Shown piece by piece: positions 31,810 through 44,669 of a stretch of DNA of 64,000 nt. Made by a program: the position numbers and the translations under genes. The DNA comes from Ignelater luminosus (Eukaryota; Arthropoda; Insecta; Coleoptera; Elateridae). The notes beneath the pieces are model-generated. The model did not search any database. It was not told the DNA's origin and saw nothing but the letters and a program-made list of their open reading frames with translations. Position 1 is the stretch's first letter, and the number at the start of each line of letters is the position of its first letter. The DNA lies in the NCBI GenBank assembly GCA_011009095.1, contig VTPC01005933.1:7939-71938 (forward strand), in the 5' to 3' direction.

Positions 31810-34800
31810 GACATTAGGAGGAATATACACAGAGTGATTACAAAACTTCAGGTGCTGTCTGGTCCTCTTAGTCTGTGGTACCCAAAACCTAAACCTATAA
31901 AAAGCTGCCATTAAAAAAAAGAATTATTGAAGTTGAATGAAAATTGACAAAGTCAAAAGATACAAATGTCACAGTTTGAAAGTGACACCAAGATATTTCG
32001 TTATCCCCACACTTACATGTGTTAGAAACAAGAAAAAAATGCACTTTGCTTTTTTTGCTAATGGTACCTGACTGAAAAACAGTGAAGGTGACAAGTAGAG
32101 AGGAGAAAAATCTACAAATGTGTTCTAAAAACCGCCTAGAAGGTTTTGACAGTGGACGTTGACTACTTCTTACAGATTGTTTCACCTTTCAGTGAATGTA
32201 AAGGTAGACTTCTCAAACTTCTTATCAAATTATGTAGGTCCCAAATACTATATTAATACCGAACTCATAATAGTACTATCGTACATGACCGTTTGTTCTT
32301 CCTACACTGGCCAAGGTTAAGTTTTACGTTCCCTTGCATTATGAATTCTAAAATAAAAACATTCTGTACTTGGTTAGTAACAATCTGTATATGGGTAGCA
32401 ATAATCGAAGAATGTTCGAAAAATTGGACAAAGAAATATGTGATTGCATTGCAAATTCTATAGAATGAGGCCCTTTCAGGATTTAGACAAGTTTGCGACC
32501 TTTACGTTTAGTGCTTCGTATCTTAAGCAAAATCAATCAAACTTAACAAGATGAGCTAATGGCACAGTTAATGTTTTAATCGGGAAAAGGAACATCAATC
32601 ATATACTTGAATTTAAGTTAATTATGAGTCAATACATTACTGTATCTAAACCTAATCTAAACAAATTTCTATCGTTTGAACCCAAAATATTCAGTTATAT
32701 CTGAATTAGCTTTCTGCTGAGTTCTATTTCTCCAGTAAACTATTTTGTCAAACGCATATATCACCGGGTTCGATTTTGCAAAAAATTGGTGTAGGCACAA
32801 GTTGTAGCTTGGAACACATAAGAAATGCATCTTACCTAATTGTATCAGAAGCTTTAAAATAGGACAATTAAAAGCAGAAAACAATGCAACAACCAATGAA
32901 AATGAAAATCATCTTATAAAAGGTTCTAGAGAATGAAAAGGCTGCAGTAAGAAAAGTACGAATAGTATGAAGTTGAACAAAACTTTCAAATCAAAGGAGG
33001 TTGATGTATAGTTATGCGCACGGGAAAAAGTTTTGGTCAACTCTTCTAGAAAGGTTAAAACCATAGATGGTATATTGAATAGATGAGATTTGGAAAAAAT
33101 AGACTAAGATAAAAGAAGATATCCTTTACTGTATAAAAGAAATCTCTGAAAGAAGGAAATATGTAAAAAGCCTAAAACCCTATAGAAGTAATCAACAGAT
33201 ATTAGCTTAGGCCAACCTCATTCTCATTTCTATAAGTTGAATTTTCTTGGACACATACTTTAAAATTGATATTGCATTCGAACTAGAGTCAAGGCGGCCG
33301 CAACAACCCAAATAGTCTTTCTACTTTCAAAAAATTCTTCCTCCCGTGAGAGACAGAGAACCATTCAAGTTGGGAAAAATAAAGACTCTTCGAAACTCGG
33401 TGCCGATATATTACTAGGATTTTCACGATCCAACGGTAAGTTAGTCGTAATCACCACTAGCAATAAAAACCGGAAATTCTAAAAGGAAGCCCAAGAACGC
33501 CACATTCGTACGTCAGGAGTAGGGGTGCTGTCTTTCGACGAACGAAACAGATAAGATAATCATGTTCGTGGAATGCATAGGAAACTTGCCTGCGATTTGT
33601 CCAAGCAAGAGTTTTCTGATGAAAAATAAAAAACGATCGCGAAAAATACCAAACATTCACCGATTCAAATATGTGTCAGGAAGAACAAGATTAGTTCATT
33701 CCTCTTTGATTTCCTCATCTCCTCCTCTAGGAAAAGATATTTTTCCGGAACGAAACGTCCCATTGAGATTTCTCTTGTCCTGTTCCTTGTCGCGAATGCT
33801 ACATAATTAGTTATGATTCAGCATCTGAATCTTCGGAACGATCTGCGATTACTTTTTAGTTACAATATTTAAAGAAAAAACTAATCTTGACCCTCTCTGA
33901 ACTATGGTGGTTGGCCACGATCGTATTATTTAGCGAAGCATCTGTTATGCATCCGATGGATACCTTGAAGTATTTAGCTACAAAGAAGCTCCTATGACTG
34001 TACCCTGAAAAGGGCCAAAAGTAAGTAAATTTAGACATAGTTGAACGGGTGGTTCTAAAAAAGACTATAAAGATCTATCCGCCAAGTTTCCAAGGTGAAT
34101 TATGTTTTGAGACTTCAATTTACTGATAGAAGAAATAGTAAAAGAACTGGAACAAACTAGAACAAATTAAGAAATGAAAACAATAAAAATCAAATCTTTC
34201 ATTTAATTTTGGAACAAAGTACCTTTTGATAATTACTTTTACTTCCTTCTATTACAGAATTTCTATAATTATCTTCATTCGATTTATATCTGCTCTTATC
34301 TAAATATAATTAAATCATAATTATTCGTTCGAACAATTTATTTTCTTCTGCATATCCAGCTTTGATAAAACTTTCTATTTTGTATTGTTCCATGTATAGA
34401 AATAATACATTGAGTATTGCAAGAGCAAATCTGTGACTCTTATTTAACTGAACGGATGCATAAAATCAGAAACACTTGTACCACCACATAGCATGGTAAT
34501 TATTAATTAGTGTGGCTAATTACTTCTAATTAGTATTGAACTAAACCAGTGAAGCTTAAAATTAGCTGGAATACCAAATAGTAGTGCACACACATTGAAC
34601 AAACCTTTATAAAAGCGAACTATTGAGGTAATTATGATAAAATAATGACTAACAAGCGTCGCTATGTCATTCTAACAAACCTGAAAAAATATATAGAGAA
34701 GAGTGGAGGAGAGAAGAAAAAAAATCGTGTTACCAAATACCAATGAGCTTCTATGTTTTCTGACACTAACATAGATAAAATTACACTAACCACAACTACG

Positions 34801-35400
34801 AAAACTAATGGTTAAACCGGTTCTCGCAGAAAAATAATTCAAAAAAAATTGTCTACCTACTCCCGCGTGTGTGCGCGAAATCGTTAAATGAAATATACCC
34901 TGTTATTTTACAAATTAATTCCTGTATTATGTGGCGTTCAGAAAACATCTACATACTTGTGTACCCACTAAATTAAAACAAGAAAAAAACTGTGGAAGGC
35001 AAAAACTTAAAAGGCCTCAATAAACGAATTTACAGGTATTAACTCTTAGGGTAATCGATGAAATGAAAAAAGAGAGGACGGGGTATAATTATTGATATAA
35101 AGTTCACCCAGGCAAAATGACATTTGACCTTGAATAACGTTACTTAATTGCACATCAGGTTTCTACAATCGCACCATAACTTATTATAATTAGCAATTTA
35201 TAAAATGTAATTATATATTCGTTATACAAACAGTTATAAATCGTTTGTATTATGCATCTACTTTATGATCAAATGATTTTTAATAGCACATCATTATATT
35301 GGGATAGAATTTATATGACACACGTAGTTTTAGAAAATATAAATGTATGTATATCACAACATTATTAAAAGTTAGAAAATTTCAATGAGCGATCAGTCAA
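31810..35400. other. No gene recognised; a good donor-like site at 33433
   Basis: Only short frames occur. The stretch 33280-33830 is richer in G and C than its surroundings and contains the string AACGGTAAGTTAG at 33431, a near-consensus 5' splice site. A noncoding first exon could end there, but no promoter element or acceptor partner supports this. Otherwise AT-rich. Confidence 0.35.
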
Positions 35401-35409
35401 CGAACTCGC

Positions 35410-36260
35410 AATATCAGCCTACGTATATTTTTCATTTATTATTATTTCTAAATGCAGCCCGGCTAAAACATCTCATTATAAAATTGATATGTATTATGAT
35501 AAAATATAAAAATTATTTTCGAGAGAGGACGAACGAAAAATAATTAACAGATACGAATGCGATATAAACTGGCATATGGCAATGACGAAGAAGAAGACGA
35601 AGAAGAAGCGCGACAAAATCAACGTAACAACTTTAAGCAAAAATTGATCTCGTTATCTACTACTAAAGGTTTAACATTGACAGTTACTAATACGTGTCCA
35701 GATATCTCGGTGGCCAACCATCCGAGAAGAAAGACAATAACTAACGAACTAACGGTTAGAATCTGATAAAAGACGCATTGCGGACATTCTTATAATTCCC
35801 GCGCCCCGGGCTGGTCTACATTTGCTCTGTTTCGTTAAATGCGGTCTTACGTTTCGATAGCCGTCTCTTTTCAAACCGAATCGTCTTATATAACGCTTTT
35901 TCAGGCAACGACTTAGTTGAGGTAATTGGAGTGTAAATAATCGGCTGACCAATCAGATCATAAGTCGAGCCTACACAAGCCGCCAATTAAAAGACTATTA
36001 ATAATTATATGTTTAGCTTTAGGGCAAAAGTTTGTTTATAGAACTATCCTTTATTCCATTCAAATACTGTAATGGTCGGTATGGCTGGCGAACAAAACTC
36101 CTAACAGCAATTACCATCTGCAATGCCAAGGTAAATATTAATAATATTTTCTTTATTGCTGAAAGTTGTTACCGCAACTGGTAGACTACTCATTTGTAAG
36201 CTACTCCTTTTTTAGCGTTAACTAATAAAGAACGTTAATCCTCTTCGGTGGCTTTAAATA
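35410..36260. other. Possible noncoding regulatory region, with a small acidic ORF
   Basis: Composition is uneven: AT-rich homeodomain-type words (TAATTG, CAATTAA, TAATAATTA) alternate with GC-rich patches (CCCGCGCCCCGGG at about 35799) and a CCAAT-type string (GACCAATCAGA at 35947). A 69-codon frame at 35557-35766 starts with an acidic run (GNDEEEDEEEAR) and is unidentified. These traits can mark a conserved enhancer or promoter, but conservation cannot be judged from one sequence. Confidence 0.25.
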
Positions 36261-36269
36261 AATTAAAAT

Positions 36270-39200
36270 TTCAATAAATTATTATAAACCAACCGCACGA
36301 ATATTTAACTACGTGTAGCATAACGTATTTATTTATATTTATTCAAGGACTGCGTGGTGGTGCGATTAAAAGTTTTATAGATAGACACTTCGTACATAAA
36401 TAAATATTTCGTTAATCCAATATATCCCAATAAATACTTCATCTTATTGTATTCAGCCATATGTTACATAAAATTATATAAAACAGTCAGAGAATCTGCG
36501 GAAAATTCTAATTTCATACTAAATCAATGCTTACGCGGCTCGATGGACCAATATGAACTAATAAAATCAGCCTGAAACACTACACCTTTGAAAATCATAC
36601 TTCATGAATTTCCAATAATAGCTCAAAATAACTTACAACAAATACAATCCTCAACTTATAGCACAAGGTCTAAAATTAACATACAAACAACCTATAACAG
36701 CATCTCGCAAACTGCGCCGTTGAAATTCCATCATAGTGGGTGTGAATAAGAGATTAGATTTCAAGTCGTCTTAATTTAAACCTAACCATGAAGTCATCTC
36801 ATGATCAATAAGATCATTACCTTCAAGTAAAATAACATTTGTTCCACTAAATGGGAAATTTTATTTCTAGCAAACTCTGAAAATACTTGATACTGAAAAT
36901 ATTTGATAAATCAAATCGAACACAGATTAATTCTCAAGTTGATTAGATAAGTTTAGTCTTTTGATCACAACGTTCATAAAATCTGATCTATAATCTACGT
37001 GAATTCAAACCGTCCGTCCTCAGAATTCTGAATTTTTGTCGTCAACCAATTCGATCTACGACTAATCAGAAATTCCTGTTCTTAGTAACTCTAAATTTCT
37101 CAAGTGAAGTTAAGATTTGAAGTAATTTCAGATATCTAGTTGTTAACTAAAGCAGTGCCCAAAACTTTCAAACAGTTCTATTTCTGGAAATTCTCGAATT
37201 CTGTTATCACAATAAATCGTAATCAAAATAAAATCGTATTTGAAAGAACAAATGAATTGACCAATACATGTCAGACATAGTAACTGGAAATGGTGACCAA
37301 GTCGTGGGATTTTTCAAAGTTTCGTAATGAAGTAAATTTATTGGTAAAGAGGATTTCAGATTAATCATAATTTTGCAAATCGGTAGATATGTGACCGTCA
37401 AGTTACATGAAACAAAATAATCTAATTCTGTTTTAGAGCTCTTAAAATTAGACGTTCAGGTCTAACATTTTTGGGCAGCTTTATTCTGATTTTGTACTGT
37501 AAAATTTAAATATATGTACATGAAAACTAAAACCTACTAAAACAATGACTTCTTTGTCTTTGACCACTAAGATCTTCTTGAGCAAGCACAAGTAGCTTAA
37601 CCTATGTATGTTCGCCTGGAACATTTAGATAGCTGCCACCATTTCCCACCTACAGCGAACTATCCGGGAATAACCTTTTCAGGGACCTTCAGCTGGATAC
37701 AGACAGGAACTGGATACATTTGTATACACTTCTTTCGGTTCTTTGTAAACTACCGTCCTATCTATATCATATTTGCTCAACCTTAACTTCAGAAACGTTT
37801 TTTGATAAAGAATAAGGTGATATATTCGACTGGACTTTCCATCGGAAGAGATATGCAAAATATACGGGGTATTCTAGATAGACACATACTCAAACACCTA
37901 GTCTGCGATCAGACTTAGAAAGCATCCTCAAAAACATATCGTTTGTTCTCAGATAAACCATTCTATCAAACCTCAACACTCAATTCAATCTCCACGCATA
38001 GTCATCTTCAAATAATACCAAACCATTCATTTTCCACTTTTTAGATTTTCCGCAGATGTTTTTCAGCTACCTACCATCTTCTTCCATGGATTTTCAAATT
38101 TATCTGAAAACCTTTTCGTAGAGCTACAGAATCATTGTTGAGTACTAACCATTATCTATTATGAGTAACCGCTAGAACCTACCCTACCTGGCTCTCGATA
38201 ATACATATGGAGATTAATAAATAAGTTAACAAGATTTGAATACGTAGAGCAAAAAAAACAAAAAAAACTTGAAAACCTAATATTTCGGAGCGTACCAGGA
38301 AAACGAAAGAAAGGAAAATCCACGAGTAGTACTAGTTGTGCACCATCCTGCTCATCTAGAATGTTGTGTAGAGCAACTCTATTTCTTTTGCAATGTAGCA
38401 CCTGAACTACTAACCCTTAACAGTAATCAGTAACCGAGTGTAGCAAAATTATTACAACAGTGCTTGTCACTTTGTGAACATTATCTTTAGAGGTTGAAGT
38501 CAGGTATAGTTTGGAAAAGCTTTTGGGCTTATAATATGAGAATCTTCAAGTGAAGAAGTTTTTCCAAGCATTTAGACTTTCCTGGACATCGGTATTTCTC
38601 AAGCTGATAGAACTTTTTAGTTTCGTAGGTCTTTTCCGACAACCTAGCAAAGCAAAGCTTTCCCTATCAATTTTTCTTTAAGAGAGTTATTAGTTATTTC
38701 TTGTAATATTGAATATAATTTGGTGTTTGAGTTTATCTTGGGTTAAACTAGTGTTAAATAGTAGTTAATAATCTAATAAAAGACCTACAGAAAACTTTAT
38801 CTACTTGAGGTTTCATTTTTCATCAGATCTCAATTACTAAATTTTTTTGGGGGACATAATCAAAATAATGGAACTCTCGTCAGAGCGCCACTATTGCTGA
38901 GATAAATTAGTACAACGTAAGGCTGGTTGGTTCACGGAAAAGTAACAGTGACTTGAAAGTGATTTTTCCTTCTAAATTACATAGAGAAGCGATGAGAAGT
39001 TGTGGTCTACCTCCTTTAGTTTTTAAATCAAAATTGACAACAAATTACCAATCAATAACTTGATCAGGAACTGTCTAATAAGCATCACGATTTAGCTGAA
39101 ATTGCGTCATTGTTATTAAAAACATATTGCTATTGGTTCCAGGATTTCTTTTAGTTCAGTGATCATCTTGTTACATCTTATCGCATTCGTTTGTAAACAA

Positions 39201-39600
39201 AACAGACTTTCGGAATCTAAGCTATCAGCATATTTTAATTCTAAAGTTACATCTGGAGGGTTTGTCTGTGTTACCTTGCGATGTAGGAAGCCTGAATAGG
39301 CCTCTGGGTTAAATTCTGGCCACCTTTAATCTGTTTCTTGATTTAGATGAGGTACCTCTATTGTCGATATATTTCTGTCTGGTGATATTTACGATATCAG
39401 AAAGTACGACAAAGTTGTCAATATGACATTAATTTATTAGTCTTGATACTTATCAGTTAGGGGCCGGCTGGCTGTACCAACTAACTTCAGTTGCAGTTCA
39501 CTACATGAAAACGACTACTTTATCGATAGTTTCTTTGCAGTTAAGCCTGGATTAGAATTTAGACTTCATTACTGTACAGCCGATCCTTACACTGTTTTTG
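36270..39600. other. No gene recognised
   Basis: Short frames only. Many weakly similar phrases (AAAT..TCTGAATT, TCAGAAATT) give a low-complexity feel, but no period could be established. No inverted termini were found. Confidence 0.5.
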
Positions 39601-39628
39601 TGAATAGGTAGTTTGGCATTTACAAATC

Positions 39629-39904
39629 ATGAAGCAAGTGGATTACGAATGCTTTCAAAAGGGGGTCGATATTACCCTGGGCACTGCAAATGAAAGACTA
39701 TTATTTAGCACTTTCAATGGGAAGAAGTCAAAGAATGTAACACATACCAATAATCAAGATTATGAAGATACTGAAACTGTCTACATAAAAAAATATCCTA
39801 AGCCTCCAAAGTCCCAGAGAACCCTCAAAAACATAAAACGTGTGAAAACTGCGTTTAGTAATTTGCCGGGGATTTCTGTGACACATAAATGCAACTTCAC
39901 ATAA
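39629..39904 (+). other. Unidentified 91-codon ORF, possible old exon or processed copy
   Basis: The frame encodes a hydrophilic, Lys-rich product beginning MKQVDYECFQKGVDITLGTA, with acidic DYEDTETVY and Lys/Pro-rich KKYPKPPKSQ parts. I do not recognise it. Its residue mix looks more protein-like than most chance frames here. A second frame of similar character follows at 40036-40218 (GRQFRRFRELGLEEMYKAEL). The two might be remnants of one decayed coding sequence, but stops separate them and no splice sites link them. Confidence 0.2.
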
Positions 39905-40229
39905 ATAAGTCAATTGTGCTTAGGATCAAGATCAAAATTGTCAGCGCCAAGTTATCTCAAAAACCGAAACACACGTGATAAAAAGACTGTTGGAAAGTTT
40001 ATGGAAAAACATACGAAAAACACTCAGCAGACTGGATGAAGCAAACAATGCAATTTCTACACTCACAAAAAAACAGAGTAAAGTCAAAAAGTATCTTGTT
40101 TGGCAGACAATTCCGAAGGTTCCGTGAACTCGGACTTGAAGAAATGTATAAAGCAGAGTTGTTTTCTTTATTAATAAATGCCACGATAAGAACAGTAATA
40201 CCTTCTGGCCTGATATAGAAACTACTCAT

Positions 40230-41020
40230 TACATGCAGGCTCTAGATTCTTACTCTTTCAAAGAATCGAGCTCACTGAGAAAAAGAGCAACGCTTCACCA
40301 AACGTTTCCCAAGTGAAAGAAATCGAAAGATTTTGGATTCTCTGCAAATAAAAACTATAAAAAACCTCTAGAAAATTCAAACAATTTGGAAGTACTCAAG
40401 AAGTGGTTGAGTCTCGAATAGCTGTATTGCGCAAAGCAACAATAAATCTGTGAGAAATAGCTTATACAGGAGCTTCCAGAGCCAATTTGATATAAAGTAT
40501 ATAAAATACAAATTTATTCCGTCTCTCTATTCCTGAGGCAAATGTGTTGTATTTAACATACAACCTATTAAAGTATTCTTATACTGTTCCTTTCTCAAAA
40601 AAATTGGAAACAATTGCCCAAACAACTGACTTCATGACAATTAGTATTGCAACTCATGAATAGGCTGCGTAAAAATTAAAATCCACTGTAAAATTGATGA
40701 TCGCTTCAATCGTTTCATATATTTGAAATCAGAAGTTCTTTACTGTTGAAAATTAATTTGTACCTAAAAGTAAAGTTTTAAAGAGCACCATCTCCTCCAT
40801 ATTGTTGTAAGCAACCGATTACCTGCACAAAACGGACAACTGCTGTTCTCTTTAACAAATTGTCTTTTAAAGTCAACGTTCCATTTTACGTAATTCGTAA
40901 TGACGCCTCTGCTCATCTAAAGTCGTTTTAGTCTTAGTGTTGCACTAACTTAGGTAAAAGATCTTGTGACATTTTTAAGAATATACCATTTGTAGACTAT
41001 ACTTTGATTACACTTGGCTA
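40230..41020. other. No gene recognised
   Basis: AT-rich spacer with only very short frames between the unidentified ORFs and a mariner-type MITE. Confidence 0.5.
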
Positions 41021-41028
41021 AGTATCTA

Positions 41029-42131
41029 CAGTGTGTTCGTTTTAAAATGATTCATCCTTAATATCTCGTAAACAAATGGAGATATCGAATAAGAAAGAAA
41101 ACACTTTAATCTATTCATGGAAGGGAACATTCGTAATTAACTCAATAATAGAGGTCGCTGTGTTCGCTCTCGCACACGTAACCTCAAGATCTTAAATGGC
41201 ACCTTACCACTTACGATACGTCGTTGGAAAGGGAATAACAATAGCAATCTTTTGGTAAAAACAAAATTGTAATTGTTTTGGTACTTATTTCGGATATGAA
41301 ACAAATGGACGTAAACACTTTTAACTGAATAATTTAAATAAAATAGAAACAACAGAAGATGGGCAATCTTTTAAAGGAAGTACCTAACCTAGCGACTCAC
41401 GTTAGCGGATCAATTCACACTATTCAATTCCAAATAGGTGTAGTGGCAGTTATTGTTCACTCAGAACTATCACCAAGACAATGAATTGATCACCTCGATT
41501 CAAAGTTACTATACAAAACATCTCACTCCAATAACAAAGGTAAGTTATATTTTTTACGTAAACTATCGCATCTCGATTGCTTGGATTGCTTTAGATGAAA
41601 AACAAGTGCGAATTTACATGTTCTGACATTGCATAAGATGAATTGAACTATGGTGAGTTCCTACGTTTAGGGCTGTTTTCAAGAATTACTTATTTCGTGT
41701 TGTTCCTTCACTTCTATTAATACCTTCTATTAACAGTTCAATTTCAATAATCAATTCATGTGTTCTGCATCCGAAATTAGCACCAAAACAATTGAAATAG
41801 GTTTCTTTACTTAGTTAACGCAATTTAAATTCTTAACTAAAATGAAACGTTTTGTGCTATAACTTTCGATTACGTAGACCAATTTGAATTTTGTTTTCAA
41901 TAAGAGATTGCTGTTGTTATTCTATTTCCAACGATGTATCACAAGTGTTGGAGTGCCGTTTAAGATTCGGAGGTTATGTGTGCGAGAGCGAACACAACGA
42001 CCTCTATGAATCAGTTAATTCTGCATTGCAATGTCCTCCTCCATAATTAGATTGACGTGTTTTTTTTTATTTCGATAACTTTATTTGTTTAGAGGATATT
42101 AAGTGTAGATCGTTTTAAAATGAACACACTG
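41029..42131. mobile_element. Non-autonomous Tc1/mariner-type element with about 300 bp inverted arms
   Basis: Both ends read CAGTGTGTTC(G/A)TTTTAAAA (right end in reverse complement), flanked by TA on each side (41027-41028 and 42132-42133), the target duplication of Tc1/mariner elements. The arms stay alignable inward to about 41310 on the left and 41765 on the right, through shared strings GAGGTCG(C/T)TGTGTTCGCTC, TCGCACAC(G/A)TAACCTC and TCGTTGGAAA. The central part, about 440 bp, encodes nothing recognisable. At 1103 bp with such long arms it is a foldback-like derivative that must have relied on a transposase from elsewhere. The arms differ from each other by many substitutions, so the insertion is old. 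Confidence 0.9.
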
Positions 42132-42139
42132 TATACTGA

Positions 42140-44320
42140 TTTGCAAGACCTGCTACTCCTTCCGAATTCTTCAAACACGTGAGCCTGCCTTCCCGACCGT
42201 AACGTCGGACAACTGTCAATAGCAATAGTCAGAAATAAACTCATGGTTCTCCAGTATCAACAAGTCATGTTGGACATGGTAGATATTCTTTCTATCCATA
42301 ACATAAATTAAGAATAGCTTCAGGCTAATTACATAATTTTATTCCGTCTTGGTTTTTGTTAAAAATGGTCATTATTTAGCAAAGATTTTTCTTCTAATAG
42401 CTTCTACAAGTGAAGTTCACTCACGTTTTACCACAGTCTATATTTCAGTCGAAAGTTATGTGTTAACCATACCATGTTCTGGTTATTTTAAATACCACCA
42501 ATTTATATGAATTGCCCTTATCTACCGAAGACACCACTGTTATGTACCATACACAACTGGGAATTTTGCAACTCGTTTGAAAACTATGATCAAAATTCAT
42601 TTTAATGGCAACCATATGTTTACTGTTTATTCTCGTCAAGAAACTCTGGAGACAAGCCTTAATGCCAAAAAGTTGTTCAAATGTTAAGTATCTACAGAAT
42701 AACCTAACAAGGTATGCCGAGGTTTCCAGTATTGAAAAGATTTTTGGAATTTCTGCCCACAGCACCATATGTAATTTGTCTGGGATATCTGATCTGATTA
42801 AGAATACAAGGGTTATGAGAAGCTCGGTTTTAGACAACCAAACTGAGTTTTAGATTCTTGATTGGCTAATAAATTCGAATGATATCTAATCACATACATA
42901 TCTATCTAAAACTTCAAATTCATTTTTCAAAATTGCTCATACAAGTGTTAAAGTTCGGAAAAATCTGCATTTTTCATTTACATTAAGAGTGGCACAGTTT
43001 TCTATAAAAATGTTTATCAAACTCACGGAAAAGAACTGAATTTTGGAAATAATGACTAAGTTGGAATCTACAAAAAAGAAGAAAAATAATTCCATAAGAG
43101 AAACGAATAATGCAATAAAAGCCAGTGACCAAAAACAGGCAGAAAATTATTTCGAGTCACCATAAACTAGGCGTCGCGTCGTCGTCTCAAATTTTAAGTC
43201 CTTTTTCTTTCCAAATCTGCAACGCCTACAAAATGTAATATCCAATTATTCACTTAGAAGACGCAGTCTGAATTGAAACTAGAGATCATTCTTATTGATG
43301 AATTCTCTATTATCCTTCACATTTTCAAAAGATGGGGTTATGCCCAAAGCAATAACTGAAAGAAAATATTTCGATTCGTTTAAGCTTCAATTGAAAAAAA
43401 AGAAAGAATGTGTAAAACCTCTAAAATCCATTATATACCAGGATATTAATATGATAGTAGTGTATCACAGCTACACAATTAAATGATATTATTCGATATT
43501 AGTAATTTATTCACCACAACCCTATCGAGGTAATCAAGCAATGATTTATGTATGTTGTTTAAAAAAGGCAATAAACAATCTAAATTCTATCAGTGCACAT
43601 ACATACGCACAAGGTTACTGTAAAGTGGTACATATTTCAACGCTAACTTTACCAACTGTTGTTTTATGCAGCGCTTGAGATATGACCAGTCTGGAAAAAT
43701 GTCATCGATAATTGACAATTAAACGCGTGAAAAAGTACATGCAAATGTGCTCGGAAACAATAATATAACAAAACGATTCGCAAGAATCACAGCAACACAA
43801 AAAAAGAATTTATTATAAAATTAACAAATCTCGCTCCGTTCATGGGTAAAAACTTTTATTAAACCAAGAACTCTAATCAAACTTTTATAGTATTTTGTCA
43901 CGTCACTGAATAGAGAGATCAAGAAAGATGACTGGATTATTTCCATTGTCAGTGGAACGAAAACTGTCGAAGCGAAACCTAACAAATTAAACTGTAATGT
44001 CATGAAGTTCTTGTAAATTGAGTCTTCATAGTAAGTCCTCTTTGCGTTATTACTATTAGATTTTTTAAATTCTATTTACAATTTTTATAATTACTACCGT
44101 TTAAAGCAGCAGACAGCTTTTTTATTTTAACACGTCGCTCCAAATTTTCCCAAGTCAATACATCCATTTTAAATTATTGTTAAATCGAAAGCAATTAAAC
44201 AACGGTTTAATTTACTAAATGTAAATAAAAAGCTCATCAGTATAGGTTTAAACTCTGGCGATAAGAAAGGCAAAAATGAGAATCAGACAACATTTAACAT
44301 AAATACAATATAACTCCGGG
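42140..44320. other. No gene recognised
   Basis: The longest frame is 124 codons on minus (42463-42837), overlapped by an 82-codon plus frame; neither resembles a family. Elsewhere AT-rich DNA with no repeats noted. Confidence 0.45.
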
Positions 44321-44660
44321 CCGAATAAATTAAAAGCCTGGCCGCGGACCGCGCCGAGGAGAGTAGAAAAACGAATTCCAACCGGTAACCATGGAAACCG
44401 TCTAAAAAACTCCATTGTTGCCGAAACAAATTCAAAATGGCGGCCGAAGACGTCCCAGCTGCGAACTGAGATGTGGAGTAATTTGTTTTTTTGGCGTTGA
44501 CAGAAATACCCTTTAAGTTTCGGATCTGTTGATTAATGTCCCGAGACGAATTGCTCGGCGTTTACCAATGAAGGACGTGTGTTCGCAGGTTGCTCTTCTG
44601 CTTCAAGACACATCGGAAGCGAACGATGTCATTTGATCTGTCTAAAAATGCCCTAAAGAC
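44320..44660. promoter_or_regulatory. GC-rich island with RFX X-box, SOX and YY1/Pho-like motifs
   Basis: This is one of the most GC-rich stretches in the window and is sharply bounded by AT-rich DNA. It contains GTAACCATGGAAAC at 44385-44398, a full match to the RFX X-box pattern RTHNYY-N2-RRHRAC; CCATTGTT at 44412-44419, a SOX-type site; and AAAATGGCGGC at 44434-44444, a full match to the YY1/Pho core AANATGGCGGC. The three lie within 60 bp. YY1-type sites of this kind often sit just downstream of transcription starts, and X-boxes mark promoters of ciliary genes. The ATG inside the YY1 motif opens only ten codons before a stop, so it is not a coding start. A promoter or conserved enhancer is inferred, not shown. 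Confidence 0.45.
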
Positions 44661-44669
44661 AATCTTAGC

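Noticed and set aside
42463-42837. 124-codon minus-strand frame
   Set aside because: No family resemblance, overlapped by an 82-codon plus frame; most likely chance.
44438-44470. ATG within AAAATGGCGGC as a translation start
   Set aside because: The frame closes after ten codons with no splice donor before the stop.
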